DNA of 10,214 nucleotides from Clostridia bacterium (GCA_017395725.1 JAFQOB010000010.1:1-10214), one strand, 5' to 3'; counted from the first letter of the stretch, positions 1 through 7,776 are shown. Numbers and translations: made by a program. Notes: a model not told the origin generated them from the sequence alone.

Positions 1-803
1 CCCCTCCGGTAATAAGCGGACATCAAGACATTACCATCGAGCTTGGTAAGCCCTATAGCTTCACTGACAACGTAAAAGCAACCGACAGTTATTGCGGAAA
101 CGTTGAAGTAACTGTAGACTCTTCTGCTGTAAATAAAACCGTTCCCGGCACATACAAGCTTGTATATACCGCCGCCGACTCCTCGGGAAATAAGGCTCAA
201 GAAACAGTAACTGTTACGGTTAAAAAGCCATCAAAGCTCGCCCTTGACGTAAAAAACATATTGCAAAAACCCGCCCTCCCCAACGGCTGCGAGGTCGTAT
301 CTCTCGCTATAGCTCTAAAATATAACGGATATACAATTGACCCTGTAAAGCTATATGACGACTTTATGCCTCAGTCTCCGCTAAAAAAAGGCGACCCTTG
401 GACAACCTACGTCGGAAACGCAAAAGGTACGGGCTATGGCTGTTACGCCCCCTGTGTCGTTACAACGGGAAATGCCTATCTTGCTTCTGTAGGTTCGTCA
501 AAGCTGGTATATGACGTAAGCGGAAATACCCTTGATTATTACGAATCTCTCCTTGAAAGCGGTACCCCTGTTATTATGTGGGGAACATTAAGAATGAACG
601 GAAATGCCAAGCTTTGTTGGGAAGATACTATAGACGGCAAATACGTCAACTGGCATTCATATTCCCACTGCCTCGTTCTTATCGGATATACCGACAATAC
701 ATATATATTCTGCGACCCGTTAAGAGGTATTGTCGAATACACTAAAAAGAGCGTTGAAGCCTCATTTTCACTTAACTACAGACAGGCTTGTATTATAAAA
801 TAA
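1..803 (+). CDS. Secreted/surface protein fragment: Ig-like (DUF5011-type) domain plus C39-like cysteine peptidase domain, 5' end missing
   Basis: The reading frame is open from base 3 to the TAA at 801-803, giving 266 visible residues; the start and any signal peptide lie outside the window. Residues about 1-80 look like a bacterial Ig-like domain of the DUF5011/HYR kind: they open PPVISG, contain a [14 protein letters not shown] stretch and end [15 protein letters not shown], then a TVTVTV strand. Residues about 87-266 look like a Peptidase_C39_2 (papain-like) domain. The candidate triad is Cys96 in [10 protein letters not shown], His222 in SHCLVLIGY and Asp238 in FCDPLRG, with the spacing and context usual for that family. 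Such proteins are generally exported; whether this one cleaves peptides is inferred from the intact triad. A TTG at 261 could be mistaken for a start, but it has no ribosome binding site and lies between the two domains in an uninterrupted frame. The gene converges on copA and ends at a hairpin terminator. Confidence 0.85.
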   Translation, partial: PPVISGHQDITIELGKPYSFTDNVKATDSYCGNVEVTVDSSAVNKTVPGTYKLVYTAADSSGNKAQETVTVTVKKPSKLALDVKNILQKPALPNGCEVVSLAIALKYNGYTIDPVKLYDDFMPQSPLKKGDPWTTYVGNAKGTGYGCYAPCVVTTGNAYLASVGSSKLVYDVSGNTLDYYESLLESGTPVIMWGTLRMNGNAKLCWEDTIDGKYVNWHSYSHCLVLIGYTDNTYIFCDPLRGIVEYTKKSVEASFSLNYRQACIIK

Positions 804-814
804 CATTGAAATAT

Positions 815-855
815 ACAAGGCGATACTGGTCTTTGACCTATATCGCCTTGTTTTA
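815..855. terminator. Hairpin terminator between convergent genes, probably bidirectional
   Basis: An 11-bp perfect stem (ACAAGGCGATA at 815-825 with its complement at 841-851) is topped by a further GGTC/GACC pairing (828-831 with 835-838) around a TTT loop. On the plus strand a T-rich run (TGTTTTACTT) follows. On the minus strand the hairpin starts two bases beyond the copA stop codon and is followed by an AT-rich stretch with no long U-run. It clearly serves the upstream plus-strand gene and probably also copA. Confidence 0.8.
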
Positions 856-3312
856 CTTAATGTGTATTTTTTTAACCTTATAGTCCTCTGCTTCTACTGC
901 TTTTTTCAGCAACTCAACGTCAATGTCTCCCGATGTCCAAACCAATGCTACGTTCTTTTTATGGTCAGCCTCGGCATAGTTAACACCCTCTACAGAAATC
1001 AATGCTTTCTTAACAGTGTTCTCACAATGTTCACACATCATTCCCTTGATATTCATAATAATTTGCGGCGGGTTTATTTCGTCTTTTGAAGCGTTTGGCA
1101 GCCTTACAAAATTCAGCCGCAACGCATTCGTAACAACACAAAAGCTTGACAAGCTCATTGCCGCCGCCCCGAGCATTGGCGTCATCTTCCAGCCGAACAA
1201 AGATATAAACGCCCCTGCCGCTACGGGTATTCCTATTGCGTTATATATAAACGCCCAGAATAAATTCTGATGTATCGTTCTTAACGTCGCCCTGCTTATT
1301 TTTATTGCAGATACTACGTCGGAAAGTCTGCTCTTCATCAACACTACGTCTGCAGAATCTATTGCAATATCGGTTCCCGCACCTATAGCAATTCCCACGT
1401 CGGCAGTAGTAAGCGCCAAAGCGTCGTTTATTCCGTCGCCCACCATTGCCACACGACCTTTTGTTTTTAACTCTCTTATAACGCTTTCTTTGCCGCTGGG
1501 CAACACTCCCGCTATAACCTCGTCAACACCTGCCTGACTTGCTATTTTCTTTGCAGTTCTTTCGTTGTCACCAGTCAGCATAACCGTATGAATACCCATA
1601 TTCTTCAGTTGCATAACAGCATCTCTACTGTCTTCCTTTATAACGTCAGCTACGGCAATTATGCCTATAAGCTTACTGTCCAATGCGAAAAACAAAGGGG
1701 TTTTACCTTCGTTAGCCAAGCCCTCGGCTAATGATACTGCTTCATTGTCAATACGTGTTACGCTTTCAATATATTTTCTGTTTCCTCCGTAAAGCTTCTT
1801 ACCCTGATATTCCGCACATAATCCGTTTCCTACAACGTTTTTAAAATCTGTCACTTCAAAGAAAGATATTCCGTTGCTTTCAGCATAAGATACTATCGCC
1901 TTTGCCAATGGATGCTCACTCTTTTTTTCAAGAGAATATGCATATTCGATAAGCTGTTTCTCGGTTGTATCGGAAATGGGTATTATATCTGTTATTACAG
2001 GTTTACCCTCGGTAACTGTTCCCGTCTTGTCAAGAGCTATTGTTTTTATTCTTCCCGTAACTTCAAGGGATTCCGCCGTCTTAAAAAGAATACCGTTTTT
2101 CGCACCGACACCGTTACCCACCATTATCGCAACCGGTGTCGCAAGTCCCAAAGCACAGGGACAGCTTATAACCAAAACAGATATACCTCGAACTAACGCA
2201 AAACCAAATTCTTTGCCCAGTACAAGCCATATAATAACGGTAACAATAGCAATTGAAATTACTGCGGGTACGAATATTCCCGAAACCTTGTCTGCTATAC
2301 GTGCAATGGGGGCTTTTGTCGCTGACGCATCGCTTACCATCTTTATAATCTGTGCAAGTGTCGTATCGTTTCCAACCCTTGTCGCTCTGCACTTGATAAA
2401 TCCGGAAATATTAACTGTCCCCGAGCTTACAAAGTCGCCCACTTCTTTGTCAACAGGTATACTTTCCCCCGTCAAAGCCGACTCATTTACCGAGCTTGAC
2501 CCCTCAACTACACAACCGTCAACAGCTACATTTTCGCCCGGTCTTACAACAAATATATCATCAACCTTAACTTGCTCTATAGGAACAGTCTTTTCTTCTC
2601 CGTCTCTTATTACTACTGCGTTTTTGGGAGCTAACTTCATAAGTCCTTTCAAAGCATCTGTCGTTTTACCCTTTGATATAGCTTCAAGCATCTTACCGAC
2701 GGTTATCAAAACCAAAATCATAGCCGCCGACTCAAAGTAAAGTTCGTGCAAAAGGTGGGCTGCCTTTTCAGGTGTTATTACCATAATAACCATTACGCCT
2801 ATGCTGTATATAAATGATGCCAACGAGCCTAAAGCAACAAGCGTGTCCATATTGGGACTGCCGTGAAAAAGTGATTTAAACCCATTTATAAAAAACTTTT
2901 TATTTATTACAAGTACAACTAACGATAGCACTAACTGTATTACCGTTATCATAATCGGGCTGTTTTCTAAAATGCTTGGCAACGGTAGCCCAAACATATT
3001 ATGTCCCATCGCCATATACATAAGAACTACAAGAAAGAATATTGATGAAACAAGGCGCCTTTTCAGTTTCATTATTTCATCTGCAGTATTATCTGTAGTT
3101 TCAGATAAATCTTCCGAGTAAACAGACGCGTCATAACCTGCATTTCTTACGGCTTCAATAAGCTCAGCAGTATCATATTCGCCATCTACGGTCATTGAAT
3201 TTGTCAATAGACTTACCGAACAACCTTGAACACCGTTTACTTTTTTTACCGCCTTTTCAACACTTGCAACGCAAGCGGCACAGCTCATTCCCTTTACACT
3301 ATATTTTTCCAT
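853..3312 (-). CDS. copA: Copper-exporting P1B-type ATPase (CopA) with N- and C-terminal HMA domains
   Basis: This 819-residue membrane ATPase should pump Cu+ out of the cytoplasm. In order: an HMA metal-binding domain (residues 1-65) with GMSCAAC (Cys11, Cys14); four membrane helices (about 87-211); the actuator loop with TGES (281-284); two helices, the second carrying the metal-site CPC (384-386); the phosphorylation motif DKTGT (Asp428); SEHP (465-468); GDN (581-583); hinge GDGIND (625-630); and two last helices with Tyr690-Asn691 and Met719/Ser723, residues that mark Cu+-specific P1B-1 pumps. A second HMA domain with GMMCEHC (Cys760, Cys763) follows the last helix, which makes the protein longer than a typical single- or double-N-HMA CopA. 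The ATG at 3310-3312 has GGAG (3320-3323) seven bases upstream. The gene stands alone, with no copZ or csoR in view, and the C-terminal HMA may act as a fused chaperone-like domain (inference). Confidence 0.96.
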   Translation of the reverse strand: MEKYSVKGMSCAACVASVEKAVKKVNGVQGCSVSLLTNSMTVDGEYDTAELIEAVRNAGYDASVYSEDLSETTDNTADEIMKLKRRLVSSIFFLVVLMYMAMGHNMFGLPLPSILENSPIMITVIQLVLSLVVLVINKKFFINGFKSLFHGSPNMDTLVALGSLASFIYSIGVMVIMVITPEKAAHLLHELYFESAAMILVLITVGKMLEAISKGKTTDALKGLMKLAPKNAVVIRDGEEKTVPIEQVKVDDIFVVRPGENVAVDGCVVEGSSSVNESALTGESIPVDKEVGDFVSSGTVNISGFIKCRATRVGNDTTLAQIIKMVSDASATKAPIARIADKVSGIFVPAVISIAIVTVIIWLVLGKEFGFALVRGISVLVISCPCALGLATPVAIMVGNGVGAKNGILFKTAESLEVTGRIKTIALDKTGTVTEGKPVITDIIPISDTTEKQLIEYAYSLEKKSEHPLAKAIVSYAESNGISFFEVTDFKNVVGNGLCAEYQGKKLYGGNRKYIESVTRIDNEAVSLAEGLANEGKTPLFFALDSKLIGIIAVADVIKEDSRDAVMQLKNMGIHTVMLTGDNERTAKKIASQAGVDEVIAGVLPSGKESVIRELKTKGRVAMVGDGINDALALTTADVGIAIGAGTDIAIDSADVVLMKSRLSDVVSAIKISRATLRTIHQNLFWAFIYNAIGIPVAAGAFISLFGWKMTPMLGAAAMSLSSFCVVTNALRLNFVRLPNASKDEINPPQIIMNIKGMMCEHCENTVKKALISVEGVNYAEADHKKNVALVWTSGDIDVELLKKAVEAEDYKVKKIHIK

Positions 3313-3344
3313 ATCTTTTCTCCATTTTTGACCTAACTGAGAGT

Positions 3345-3374
3345 ATTATATTATTTTTAAAGGCTAAAAGTCAA
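3345..3374 (-). promoter_or_regulatory. Sigma-A-type promoter of copA
   Basis: On the minus strand TTGACT (3374-3369) is followed after 18 bases by a perfect TATAAT (3350-3345). This puts transcription start near 3338 and leaves a leader of about 25 bases before the ATG. No clear CopY or CsoR operator dyad is visible. The slightly long spacer would suit a MerR/CueR-type activator (usually 19-20 bp), but I see no good dyad in it. Confidence 0.8.
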
Positions 3375-3420
3375 GAGAACATTAAAAAATAATCGTTAGC
3401 TTTCTTTCTGAATCAACACA

Positions 3421-3449
3421 AAAAGGGCTTTAATTAAAAAGCCCCTTTT
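3421..3449 (-). terminator. Rho-independent terminator of the ABC exporter operon
   Basis: GGGCTTT (3425-3431) pairs with AAAGCCC (3438-3444), and AAAA/TTTT pairing continues past a single bulged C. Read on the minus strand, the stem runs into a U-rich tail (GCCCTTTTTGTGTT). It lies about 50 bases beyond the stop of the second ABC gene, just before the copA promoter region, so it insulates copA from read-through. Confidence 0.8.
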
Positions 3450-3464
3450 AACTGTTGCTAATAC

Positions 3465-3502
3465 AACAGATGAGTATGGGATTCGCCCATACTCATCTTG
3501 TT
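3465..3502 (-). other. Strong hairpin at the 3' end of the ABC operon
   Basis: TGAGTATGGG (3471-3480) and CCCATACTCA (3486-3495) form a perfect 10-bp stem with loop ATTCG. The pairing extends outward through AGA/TCT and, past one bulge, to about 16 bp, reaching into the ABC stop codon. No U-run follows on the minus strand, so on its own it looks less like a terminator than like a 3'-protecting stem ahead of the true terminator at 3421-3449. Confidence 0.6.
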
Positions 3503-5438
3503 ATTCAAGCTCAAATGCACCTGTATAAAGCTGATAATAAGTGCCTTTTTCTGCAATCAGCTTTTCATGGTTTCCTCGTTCAATAATTCTGCCGTGATCA
3601 AGAACCATAATTACGTCGGAATTTTTTACCGTTGAAAGTCTGTGGGCAATTACAAATACCGTTCTGCCCTCCATAAGCTTATCCATACCCTTTTGAACAA
3701 TGGCTTCGGTACGGGTATCGATAGACGACGTCGCCTCGTCCATTATCATAACGGGCGGGTCTGCAACTGCCGCGCGGGCTATTGCAATAAGCTGTCTCTG
3801 ACCTTGTGAAAGGTTTGAACCGTTATTTGAAAGCATAGTGTCGTATCCGTCGGGCAATCTTGTTATAAAATCGTCTGCACCCGCAATAACCGCCGCATTA
3901 ATGCACTCTTCGTCGGTAGCGTCAAGCTTTCCGTATCTTATGTTTTCCATAACGGTACCCGTAAACAAGTTTGTCTCCTGTAATACTATACCGAGAGAAC
4001 GGCGAAGGTCTTCCTTCTTTATCTTGTTTATATTAATTCCGTCATATCTTATTTTACCGTCGGCAATATCGTAAAAACGGTTGATAAGGTTGGTTATGGT
4101 AGTCTTACCTGCCCCCGTAGCTCCAACAAATGCCACCTTTTGTCCCGGCTCTGCATAAACAGTTACGTCGTGAAGAACAGGCTTGTTCTCTTCATATTCA
4201 AAATCAACGTTAAACAGTCTTACGTCACCCTTGAGCTCGGTATAAGTCAAAGTTCCGTCTCCGTGAGGGTGCTTCCATGCCCATTTGCCCGTATGCTTTT
4301 CCGTTTCTCTTATGGTTCCGTCATCATCTATTTCTGCATTGACAAGGGTTACGTAACCTTCGTCAACCTCGGGCTTCCGGTCCATAAGAGTAAACACTCT
4401 CTCAGCTCCCGCCATTGCCATTACTATAGAGTTTATCTGCTGAGAAACTTGGTTTACGTTACCTGTAAACTGCTTCGTCATATTTAAAAAAGGAATTACT
4501 ATATCAATGGTAAAAGGCAATCCCGAAATACTGATATTGGGGAAACCGGTTACAAGAAACAGTCCTCCCATAGTTATACAAATAACGTACAGTATGTTAC
4601 CGATATTCATTATAACGGGACCTAATATATTTGCAAAAGCGTGTGCCTTTGTGCTATCTGAGCAGAGTTCGTCATTTATCTTATCAAAATCGTTCTTAAC
4701 CTGCTCTTCGCGGCTAAATACCTTTATAACCTTTTGTCCGTTCATCATTTCCTGAACGTAACCCTCGGTCTTACCTATGGACTTCTGCTGACGTATAAAA
4801 TACTTTGCAGAACCGCCGCCAAACTTCGCAGAAACCACAAACATACATACAACGCCCAAAAGCACTATTACCGTCATCAGTATGCTATAGTAAAGCATGA
4901 TAAACAGTACTGTGGTTACGATTATACTTGCCTGCAAAAGACTTGGCAAAGAATGAGAAACGAGCTGACGAAGAGTATCTATATCATTCGTATAATAACT
5001 CATAATATCGCCGTGCTTGTTTGTATCAAAAAACTTGATAGGCAAATCCTGCATACCGTCAAACATTCTTTTTCTCATCTTACCGAGAAAGCCTTGTGTT
5101 ATTATTGCCAAAAGCTGTGTTTGCAGCGTAATAAATATTAAAGAGAAAATATACAAGCATATAAGAACAGCTATCAAAGGTAATATTTCCTGCTTTGCCG
5201 CCGCCCAGCTCATATTTCCGCTGTCAAGATATGAAGTTATCACCGCCATAACCTTTTGGGTAAATATTGACGGTATTGCAGATACAAGCGAAGACAATAC
5301 AACGCATACAATTACTATGGGAATCAATACGGGATAAGACTTGAAAAGGAACTTCCATACTCTGCCGAGCACCTTGAAATTCATCTTTCTCATTGGAGGT
5401 CTTCCTTTTTCTTGAGGCTTTGCATTCTGCTTACTCAT
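3501..5438 (-). CDS. ABC exporter half-transporter with the consensus ATPase site (BmrD/TM288-like)
   Basis: This is one half of a heterodimeric ABC exporter, 645 residues from the ATG at 5436-5438. The upstream frame is open to 5498, but this ATG has GGAGG (5447-5451) eight bases before it and overlaps the preceding stop by 8 bp, which suggests translational coupling. Six membrane helices occupy about residues 36-325. The nucleotide-binding domain has Walker A GATGAGKTT (439-447), Q-loop Gln487, signature LSQGQ (543-547), Walker B VMIMDE (563-568) with catalytic Glu568, and switch His599. Its signature deviates from LSGGQ while its own catalytic residues are intact, as in the TM288-type subunit of asymmetric exporters. 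A roughly 50-residue polar insert rich in Trp, His, Lys and Asp (about 354-404) sits between the membrane and ATPase parts. The substrate is unknown; family members export drugs, lipids or peptides. Confidence 0.93.
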   Translation of the reverse strand: MSKQNAKPQEKGRPPMRKMNFKVLGRVWKFLFKSYPVLIPIVIVCVVLSSLVSAIPSIFTQKVMAVITSYLDSGNMSWAAAKQEILPLIAVLICLYIFSLIFITLQTQLLAIITQGFLGKMRKRMFDGMQDLPIKFFDTNKHGDIMSYYTNDIDTLRQLVSHSLPSLLQASIIVTTVLFIMLYYSILMTVIVLLGVVCMFVVSAKFGGGSAKYFIRQQKSIGKTEGYVQEMMNGQKVIKVFSREEQVKNDFDKINDELCSDSTKAHAFANILGPVIMNIGNILYVICITMGGLFLVTGFPNISISGLPFTIDIVIPFLNMTKQFTGNVNQVSQQINSIVMAMAGAERVFTLMDRKPEVDEGYVTLVNAEIDDDGTIRETEKHTGKWAWKHPHGDGTLTYTELKGDVRLFNVDFEYEENKPVLHDVTVYAEPGQKVAFVGATGAGKTTITNLINRFYDIADGKIRYDGININKIKKEDLRRSLGIVLQETNLFTGTVMENIRYGKLDATDEECINAAVIAGADDFITRLPDGYDTMLSNNGSNLSQGQRQLIAIARAAVADPPVMIMDEATSSIDTRTEAIVQKGMDKLMEGRTVFVIAHRLSTVKNSDVIMVLDHGRIIERGNHEKLIAEKGTYYQLYTGAFELE

Positions 5439-7176
5439 TGTCTTCACCTCCGTTTGTCTGCTGCTCATATACCTCACGGTATATTTCACTTCTTGCAAGA
5501 AGCTCTGCGTGTTTACCGTAATCGGAAATCATACCGTTTTCCATAACTATTATCAAATCCGCATCCTGAACGGAAGCAATTCTTTGAGCTATAATTATCT
5601 TTGTCGTCTCGGGTATATACTGCTTAAATCCTGCTCTGATAAGAGCGTCGGTTCTTGTATCTACAGCACTTGTAGAATCATCAAGAATGAGTATCTTAGG
5701 TTTCTTGAGCAGTGCTCTCGCTATACAAAGTCTCTGCTTCTGACCACCGGAAACATTGGTACCCCCTTGCTCTATCTTTGTATCATATCCATCGGGGAAG
5801 GATTTAACAAAATCGTCTGCCTGAGCAAGAATACATGCATTTTTTATTTCCTCGTCGGAAGCATTCTCATTACCCCAACGCAAATTTTCCTTTATAGTAC
5901 CCGAGAAAAGCAAATTCTTCTGCAAAACAACGGCTACCGCATTTCTAAGTGTATCAATATCATACTCTCTTACGTCAATGCCGCCTATACGAACACTTCC
6001 CTCTGTTACGTCATAAAGACGGGGGATAAGCTGTACAAGAGATGATTTACCCGATCCTGTTCCACCGATAACACCGACAGTCATTCCCGATTCAATCTTT
6101 ATATTGATATCCGACAACGCATACTTCTTTGCCTTTGATGCATATTTGAAATTGACATTATCAAACTCAATAGAACCGTCAGCAACAGTATATACGGGAT
6201 TTTCGGGGTTGGAAAGCGCTGTCTTTTCGGATAATACTTCGTATATACGCTTCATTGACTCCAAAGACATCGTTATCATAACGTATATCATCGAAAGCAT
6301 CATCAGGTTTATAAGTATCTGCATACCGTAAGTCAACATTGCAGACATTTCGCCTACGTTTATTACTTTACCGCCCGAGGATATTGCAAGTCTTGAGCCT
6401 ACGAGCATAACGAATATCATATTAAAATATACGCAGAACTGCATTAAGGGAGAGTTAAATGCAACTATTCTCTCAGCCTTTGTAAAATCGTTCTGTATAT
6501 CGTCTGCCGCTACGGCAAATTTCTTCTTTTCGTAATTCTCTCTTGAAAAGCCCTTTACAACACGCGCCGCACGTACGTTTTCTTCTATAGATTCATTCAG
6601 CTTGTCATACTTCTTAAACACACGTCTGAATGCGGGCATAGCCTTCTTTGCAACCAACAAAAGTCCCGCTGTAAGCACAGGCACAAGAACAAGAAATGAA
6701 CCCGCCAAAGCTCCGCCCATTATATACGCCATCACTATTGAAAAAACAAGCATCAACGGCGCACGTATTGCCGTTCTGATTATCATCATAAATGACATCT
6801 GCACGTTTGCTACGTCAGTAGTCATTCTCGTAACCAAAGATGATGATGAAAACTTGTCGATATTCTCAAAAGAATAAGTTTGAATCTTTGCAAAAATATC
6901 GTGTCTCAAATTCTTCGCAAAACCCGCCGATGCCTTGGAGCACGTAACCGCCGCTATTGCACCGCAACTCAAAGACAGTACCGCCATTAAAACAAGCACC
7001 AGTCCTATTTTAATGATATAACTCATTTCAACAATATTTGCTTCGAGTTTATTTATTACCCTTGAAGTAATAAACGGCAGAAAACATTCAATTACAACTT
7101 CTGCGATAATAAAAAACAGCGTAAAGAATACGTATTTTTTATATTCTCTTACACAGCCAAATAGCCTCTTTATCAT
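5431..7176 (-). CDS. ABC exporter half-transporter with a degenerate ATPase site (BmrC/TM287-like)
   Basis: This is the first gene of the pair, 581 residues from the ATG at 7174-7176. The frame extends to a TTG at 7207-7209 and contains a GTG at 7183-7185, but the ATG is favoured by a GGAAAG (7185-7190) eight bases upstream and by the usual MIKRLFGCV beginning. Six membrane helices lie in about residues 15-305. The ATPase domain has Walker A GGTGSGKSS (371-379), Q-loop Gln419, a canonical VSGGQ signature (475-479) and Walker B ILILDD, where Asp500 replaces the catalytic glutamate. The switch histidine is Gln531. These two substitutions are the hallmark of the degenerate-site subunit of heterodimeric exporters. 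Its good signature should complete the active site formed by the partner's Walker motifs. The overlap with the next gene supports equal production of both halves. Confidence 0.93.
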   Translation of the reverse strand: MIKRLFGCVREYKKYVFFTLFFIIAEVVIECFLPFITSRVINKLEANIVEMSYIIKIGLVLVLMAVLSLSCGAIAAVTCSKASAGFAKNLRHDIFAKIQTYSFENIDKFSSSSLVTRMTTDVANVQMSFMMIIRTAIRAPLMLVFSIVMAYIMGGALAGSFLVLVPVLTAGLLLVAKKAMPAFRRVFKKYDKLNESIEENVRAARVVKGFSRENYEKKKFAVAADDIQNDFTKAERIVAFNSPLMQFCVYFNMIFVMLVGSRLAISSGGKVINVGEMSAMLTYGMQILINLMMLSMIYVMITMSLESMKRIYEVLSEKTALSNPENPVYTVADGSIEFDNVNFKYASKAKKYALSDINIKIESGMTVGVIGGTGSGKSSLVQLIPRLYDVTEGSVRIGGIDVREYDIDTLRNAVAVVLQKNLLFSGTIKENLRWGNENASDEEIKNACILAQADDFVKSFPDGYDTKIEQGGTNVSGGQKQRLCIARALLKKPKILILDDSTSAVDTRTDALIRAGFKQYIPETTKIIIAQRIASVQDADLIIVMENGMISDYGKHAELLARSEIYREVYEQQTNGGEDNE

Positions 7177-7240
7177 TTCTTTCACTTTCCTTTTTTTAAT
7201 CGGTCTCAATTATATATCATACATTTTTCAAACTCCTTAT

Positions 7241-7270
7241 ATTATATCACACTTTTTCCATATTTTTCTA
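7241..7270 (-). promoter_or_regulatory. Probable promoter of the ABC exporter operon
   Basis: On the minus strand a perfect TATAAT (7246-7241) has TAGAAA (7270-7265, four of six matches to TTGACA) 18 bases upstream. The predicted start near 7234 leaves a leader of about 58 bases before the ATG at 7176. The surrounding DNA is very AT-rich, so the -35 assignment is weak. Confidence 0.5.
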
Positions 7271-7299
7271 CTATATTTTGTGAACATAAAAACTTTCTT

Positions 7300-7358
7300 T
7301 TTAAAAAAAGTTCCCCCTACTTTCTTTGAGGAAGAAAGTAGGCAAAGAACCTTTAAAT
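7300..7358. repeat. Palindromic intergenic repeat 1 (CCTACTTTCTT dyad)
   Basis: CCTACTTTCTT (7316-7326) and AAGAAAGTAGG (7332-7342) make a perfect 11-bp stem with loop TGAGG. Outside it, AAAGTTC (about 7307-7313) can pair with GAAC-C-TTT (7347-7354) across a CAAA/CCC internal loop, giving a larger stem-loop. It has no U-run placed for either neighbouring gene, so it reads as a dispersed intergenic palindrome and not as a terminator. Confidence 0.55.
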
Positions 7359-7380
7359 AATCGGTTTGTGCGAACTATAT

Positions 7381-7528
7381 AAAGCCTTCTCCAGCGGAGA
7401 AGGGGGACCGCTTGCGGTGGATGAGGAGAGCAACAAAGAACAATCTCCTCATCCGTCTCGGCGACTAACTTTGTAGTATATTATAGTATTAACAACGCCT
7501 CGACACCTTCTCCGCTGGAGAAGGCTTT
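7381..7528. repeat. 148-bp element bounded by perfect 23-bp inverted repeats (MITE/REP-like)
   Basis: The 23 bases at 7381-7403 are exactly the reverse complement of 7506-7528. Each arm is itself a small palindrome (CCTTCTCC-AGC-GGAGAAGG). Weaker similarity continues outward (GCGAA near both ends). Inside lie an ACCGC/GCGGT hairpin (7407-7418) and a GATGAGGAG (7420-7428) / CTCCTCATC (7445-7453) stem. There is no open frame, so if mobile it would move in trans. I recall similar CCTTCTCC-type intergenic repeats in Firmicutes genomes, but that is memory, not a search. Confidence 0.7.
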
Positions 7529-7556
7529 GATTGTATTCGCAAGTAATATAATACGC

Positions 7557-7624
7557 AGTCGAGGAATCTCCGTATGAGCAAATTTGTACAAACGGAGATT
7601 TCTCGATTCCACACCTAACGGTGT
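7557..7624. repeat. Palindromic intergenic repeat 3 (long hairpin plus short hairpin)
   Basis: Bases 7560-7573 pair with 7592-7605 over 14 bp with one G-T wobble, extending to about 17 bp (7557-7608) around an 18-base loop. A short ACACC/GGTGT hairpin (7611-7615 with 7620-7624) follows, then a TCACTCGAAATGACC tail. The overall style resembles common dispersed bacterial repeats containing CTCGA...CTCGAAATGAC (recalled, not searched). Confidence 0.6.
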
Positions 7625-7713
7625 TTCACTCGAAATGACCCCTTAACATTGTTTGCACAATATTATCTCCATATCGTAAGGGAGAGGTCTCCACTCCCGC
7701 CGCTTTTTTTCAT

Positions 7714-7754
7714 TCAAAAAAAAGCTTCCCTTTCTGTTATAGAAAAGGAAGCTT
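7714..7754 (-). terminator. Rho-independent terminator of the NhaC-family gene
   Basis: AAGCTTCC (7722-7729) pairs with GGAAGCTT (7747-7754), and TTTCT/AGAAA pairing continues inside past one C-A mismatch. Read on the minus strand, the stem is followed by an uninterrupted run of about eight U residues (7723-7716, the first few also in the stem). It lies 22 bases beyond the gene's stop codon and is the clearest terminator in the window. Confidence 0.92.
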
Positions 7755-7776
7755 GTCTTTATTAAATTAATCTCAT

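Larger units (their letters stand above)
7177..7776. other. 600-base gene-free interval with promoter, palindromic repeats and a terminator
   Basis: No open frame here has both a ribosome binding site and protein-like composition. From left to right the interval holds the ABC operon leader and promoter (to 7270), a palindrome cluster (7300-7358), a long inverted-repeat element (7381-7528), a third hairpin element (7557-7624), about 90 bases with only a short GGGAG/CTCCC dyad near 7679-7697, and the terminator of the NhaC gene (7714-7754). Two minus-strand operons meet here head to tail, so most of this DNA is not needed for expression of either. Confidence 0.75.

Noticed and set aside
261..803. 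Independent 180-residue C39-like protein starting at TTG 261
   Set aside because: The frame is open to the left edge with a recognisable Ig-like domain, and there is no ribosome binding site before the TTG.
1976..2740. 254-codon open frame on the plus strand inside copA
   Set aside because: It is antisense to an unmistakable P1B-ATPase with every motif intact, has no ribosome binding site and reads as low-complexity hydrophobic/Thr-Ser-Pro sequence, typical of the complement of a codon-biased gene.
3331..3399. GTTAG and CTAAC half-sites near the copA promoter as a further copy of the feo dyad
   Set aside because: The two pentamers (CTAAC 3333-3337, GTTAG 3395-3399) are about 57 bases apart and in the wrong order, so they are probably chance.
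5436..5498. Longer start for the second ABC subunit (20 extra residues)
   Set aside because: The extension lies entirely over the end of the upstream gene, and the ATG at 5438 has a strong GGAGG at ideal distance.
7210..7224. Four-codon minigene (Met-Tyr-Asp-Ile-stop, minus strand) with a good AAGGAG eight bases upstream, as a leader peptide of the ABC operon
   Set aside because: The AAGGAG (7233-7238) overlaps the predicted transcription start from the TATAAT at 7241-7246, so it would be wholly or partly missing from the mRNA. Four codons carry no recognisable attenuation signal, and no terminator/antiterminator pair follows.
7380..7625. CRISPR array or tRNA/structured ncRNA gene in the palindrome cluster
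   Set aside because: Repeats are inverted and of three unrelated types, not direct repeats with equal spacers, and no cloverleaf with conserved T-loop bases can be drawn.
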